In this document: one piece after another, positions 5,649 through 7,730 of the stretch
How the letters are laid out: the number at the start of each line of letters is the position of its first letter
Numbering within the stretch: the stretch's first letter is position 1
Source: Rickettsiales bacterium
Lineage (GTDB): Bacteria > Pseudomonadota > Alphaproteobacteria > TMED109
Direction of reading: 5' to 3'
NCBI GenBank assembly: GCA_002720125.1
Contig: PBGQ01000048.1
Coordinates: 1-7,730 of the forward strand
Length of the DNA stretch: 7,730 nt
The notes under the pieces: generated by a model
Seen by the model: the letters and a program-made list of their open reading frames with translations, nothing else
Databases searched by the model: none
What the model was told of the DNA's origin: nothing
Program-made: the position numbers and the translations under genes

Positions 5649-7250
5649 ATGTATTTTTTTGACTATATAATAATTGGTGGAGGGTCTGCTGGATGTGTTC
5701 TCGCAAATAGACTTTCCGAAATCAAAAGTAGTAAAGTTTTATTAATTGAAGCTGGTACCAGAAAATATAATCCTTGGCTTTATATACCTGGAGGATATTT
5801 TAAGACTATATTCTCAAAAAAATTGAATTGGGGATATAAAACAAAGCCTGAAAAGGAACTCAACTTTAGGGAAATAATTTGGCCAAGAGGTAAAGTTTTA
5901 GGTGGTTCAGGAGCAATAAATGGAATGGTTTATATAAGGGGGCAAAAAGAAGACTTTGATCATTGGAAAGATTTAGGGAATTCCGAATGGAGCTACGAAA
6001 AAATATTACCTTTTTTTATTAAAAGTGAAAAACAAGTATCAAAAAATTTTCCATTAGACGAAAAATATCATAACAAAAATGGTCTATTTTATATTTCTGA
6101 TTATCCAGAAAAATTTATTTTATCCGAAACTTTCATCAAAGCTGCAAATGAACAAAATATAAAGACTAACAAAGATTTTAATGGCGCATTTCAAAGTGGT
6201 GCAGGATATTATCAAATTACAACTAATAAATGGTTAAGATCTGATACTGACATCTGTTTTTTAAAACCAGTTGAGAAAAGATCTAATTTAACTGTCTTTA
6301 CGAACACCTTAGTTGCTAAAATTATCATTAAAAATAAAAAAGTAGTTGGGGTAACTGTCATTAATAATGGCAATAGAAAAACTATATTTTGTAATAAAGA
6401 AGTTATACTAAGTGCAGGAACAATTAATTCACCTCAGCTACTTCAAATATCTGGCATAGGAGATAAAAGGCATCTAAATAAAATTGGTGTTAAACCTATT
6501 TTAGATTTACCTGAAGTAGGCGAGAACTTACAAGATCACCTTCAGTGTCAAATTATTTATAAGTGTAAAAAAAATACAAGTTTAAATTCAGATTTAACAT
6601 CATTTTCTGGAAAAATAAAAACACTTTTAAATTATTTATTTTTTCATAGAGGCTTTCTAGCTGCAGGGCCTGTACCAGCTGGAGCATTTGTGAGTACAAA
6701 AGAAAATATTACAAGACCTAATTTACAGCTTCATTTCATACCCCTAAGTATGCATAAACCTGGGATAATTAATAATTTTGATGGATATACAATTAATATA
6801 AGTTTATCACGACCTAAGAGCAAAGGTAGAGTTCAAATAGTTAGCTCTGATCCGACTAAACACCCTTCAATAGAAGCAAATTATCTTAAAGATAGATATG
6901 ACAAAAAAGAGTTAATCAAGGGAGTAAAGATTTCAAGAAAAATTGCTAATTCTAGAGCTTTTCAGCAATTTAATGTTATTGAGATTAAACCAGGATTAAA
7001 GTGCAATTCGGAAATTGATTTATTAAATTATATCAAAGAAAGTGCAGGTAGCTTGTACCACCCAATTGGCACTTGTCGAATGGGAGAAGACAAAAATTCA
7101 GTTGTTAACCAAGATTTACAAGTTAGAGGTATTCAAGGATTAAGAGTAGTTGACGCCTCAATTATGCCATCAATTATTTCTGGAAATACTAATGCTACAG
7201 TGATAATGATAGCTGAAAAAGCATCTGAAATTATTAAAAGGTCAAATTAG
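5649..7250 (+). CDS. GMC-family FAD-dependent oxidoreductase (choline/alcohol dehydrogenase-like)
   Basis: This 533-residue protein is a full-length glucose-methanol-choline oxidoreductase. The N-terminal GGGSAG (10-15), with E34 in LLIEAG, forms the FAD ADP-binding fold. GMC signature 1 is PRGKVLGGSGAINGM (79-93); signature 2 is GTINSPQLLQISGIG (257-271). GENLQDH (291-297) follows. The catalytic pair is probably H471 in LYHPIGTCRMG and N513 in SGNTNA, as in choline oxidase and choline dehydrogenase. The family oxidises primary alcohols or sugar hydroxyls, passing electrons to oxygen or to the respiratory chain. The closest general pattern is BetA-like, but that group covers many alcohol dehydrogenases, so choline is not claimed. 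No Tat or Sec signal is present. The start lies 5 bp after the lactonase stop with only a weak purine stretch (AAAGCAG) before it, implying translational coupling. Its stop is 1 bp from the convergent LacI-family stop. Confidence 0.93.
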   Translation: MYFFDYIIIGGGSAGCVLANRLSEIKSSKVLLIEAGTRKYNPWLYIPGGYFKTIFSKKLNWGYKTKPEKELNFREIIWPRGKVLGGSGAINGMVYIRGQKEDFDHWKDLGNSEWSYEKILPFFIKSEKQVSKNFPLDEKYHNKNGLFYISDYPEKFILSETFIKAANEQNIKTNKDFNGAFQSGAGYYQITTNKWLRSDTDICFLKPVEKRSNLTVFTNTLVAKIIIKNKKVVGVTVINNGNRKTIFCNKEVILSAGTINSPQLLQISGIGDKRHLNKIGVKPILDLPEVGENLQDHLQCQIIYKCKKNTSLNSDLTSFSGKIKTLLNYLFFHRGFLAAGPVPAGAFVSTKENITRPNLQLHFIPLSMHKPGIINNFDGYTINISLSRPKSKGRVQIVSSDPTKHPSIEANYLKDRYDKKELIKGVKISRKIANSRAFQQFNVIEIKPGLKCNSEIDLLNYIKESAGSLYHPIGTCRMGEDKNSVVNQDLQVRGIQGLRVVDASIMPSIISGNTNATVIMIAEKASEIIKRSN

Positions 7251-7251
7251 T

Positions 7252-7730
7252 TTAGGTAGAATCTCTTTTTTTAATTTCAAATCCCACATCTAGGATTTGT
7301 TTATTATTTTTCTTTTTAAATTTACTATTATCAATTATAATTTTTGCTGCATGAGCACCTATTAAATCACCTTTAACCTCCACCGTTGTAAGCCCAACAC
7401 CATAATCATTTCCAAACTCAATATTGCCAAATCCAGCTATAGCAATATCTTCTGGCACACGAAGGCCTTTACGGCGTGCTTCACAGATTGCTCCAATTGC
7501 CAACACATCGCCCGAACAAAAAATTGCTTCTATATCTGGCCATTTATTCATAATCAGATTAAACCCTTTAGCACCATCGTGGATATTTCCTTTCTGTGAA
7601 GATTTTAACTGAATATAATGTGGTTTAATACCCTGGTTTAAATGGAAATCACTAAAGCCCTTGAGGCGCTTATCACTTCTATCACTTAAAAATTTTGAAG
7701 ACCCTAAAAAAGCAATTTTTTTATAATTAG
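7252..7730 (-). CDS. LacI-family transcriptional regulator, C-terminal part (cut by window edge)
   Basis: The frame is open from the TAA at 7252-7254 to the right edge, giving 158 C-terminal residues; the helix-turn-helix and first half of the sensor lie beyond the window. The segment starts NYKKIAFLGSS with DRSDSKRLKGF shortly after, the usual second-lobe opening of the periplasmic-binding-protein-like effector domain. It continues with AIFCSGDVLAIGAICEARRKGLRVPEDIAIAGFGN, a hallmark of LacI/GalR proteins, then LTTVEV and GAHAAKIII. The GFGNIEFG wording resembles the gluconate-repressor GntR branch of LacI proteins, a weak hint of a sugar-acid effector. An internal ATG at 7551 is not the real start because the homology clearly continues upstream of it. 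It is convergent with the GMC gene and is a plausible controller of the divergent sulfatase/lactonase promoters. Confidence 0.88.
   Translation of the reverse strand, partial: NYKKIAFLGSSKFLSDRSDKRLKGFSDFHLNQGIKPHYIQLKSSQKGNIHDGAKGFNLIMNKWPDIEAIFCSGDVLAIGAICEARRKGLRVPEDIAIAGFGNIEFGNDYGVGLTTVEVKGDLIGAHAAKIIIDNSKFKKKNNKQILDVGFEIKKRDST

Noticed and set aside
5649..7250. Naming the GMC gene betA and the sulfatase betC (choline sulfate pathway).
   Set aside because: The GMC signatures are family-wide, there is no betaine aldehyde dehydrogenase, and the lactonase and SDRs point to carbohydrate rather than choline.
1..7730. CRISPR arrays, insertion sequences, tRNA or rRNA genes, prophage or toxin-antitoxin genes.
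   Set aside because: No regularly spaced repeats, transposase motifs, tRNA-like folds or small toxin genes were seen; nearly all of the window is accounted for by metabolic and regulatory genes.

Overview
The window is strongly AT-rich, with very short gaps between genes (1 to 24 bp inside gene groups) and one regulatory gap of about 100 bp. This compact style fits a streamlined marine bacterium, perhaps an alphaproteobacterium of open-ocean plankton. The taxonomic guess is an inference from base composition and gene content only; no rRNA or other marker is present.

Layout from left to right. (1) Positions 22-759, plus strand: an NfsA-type FMN nitroreductase, probably unrelated to the rest. 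(2) Positions 772-4652, minus strand: a tight four-gene operon. In transcription order it holds an SDR dehydrogenase (SDR-A), a type I sulfatase, a formylglycine-generating enzyme (FGE), and a second SDR dehydrogenase (SDR-B). (3) Positions 4653-4770: a divergent control region with a sigma-70-like minus-strand promoter overlapped by a perfect 14-bp inverted repeat, a likely operator. (4) Positions 4771-7250, plus strand: an SMP-30/gluconolactonase-family lactonase followed 5 bp later by a GMC-family FAD oxidoreductase. (5) Positions 7252-7730, minus strand: the C-terminal half of a LacI-family regulator, cut by the window edge and ending 1 bp from the GMC stop.

Taken together, the two divergent units look like a catabolic locus for a small sulfated carbohydrate or polyol. 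The sulfatase would remove the sulfate ester after being activated by its own FGE. The two SDRs and the GMC enzyme would oxidise the freed hydroxyls, and the SMP-30 protein would open a sugar lactone. None of the enzymes has a visible signal peptide, including the sulfatase and the FGE, so the chemistry appears to be cytoplasmic and would need intact uptake of the sulfated substrate. No transporter lies in the window. The substrate cannot be read from the sequence.

The most unusual gene-structure point is SDR-A. Its reading frame runs open through a complete Rossmann N-terminus, but it has no ATG, GTG or TTG before residue 112. The only well-placed start is an ATT at 4652, preceded by a good Shine-Dalgarno sequence. 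A standard gene caller would truncate this protein to 160 residues and leave about 330 bp apparently empty.
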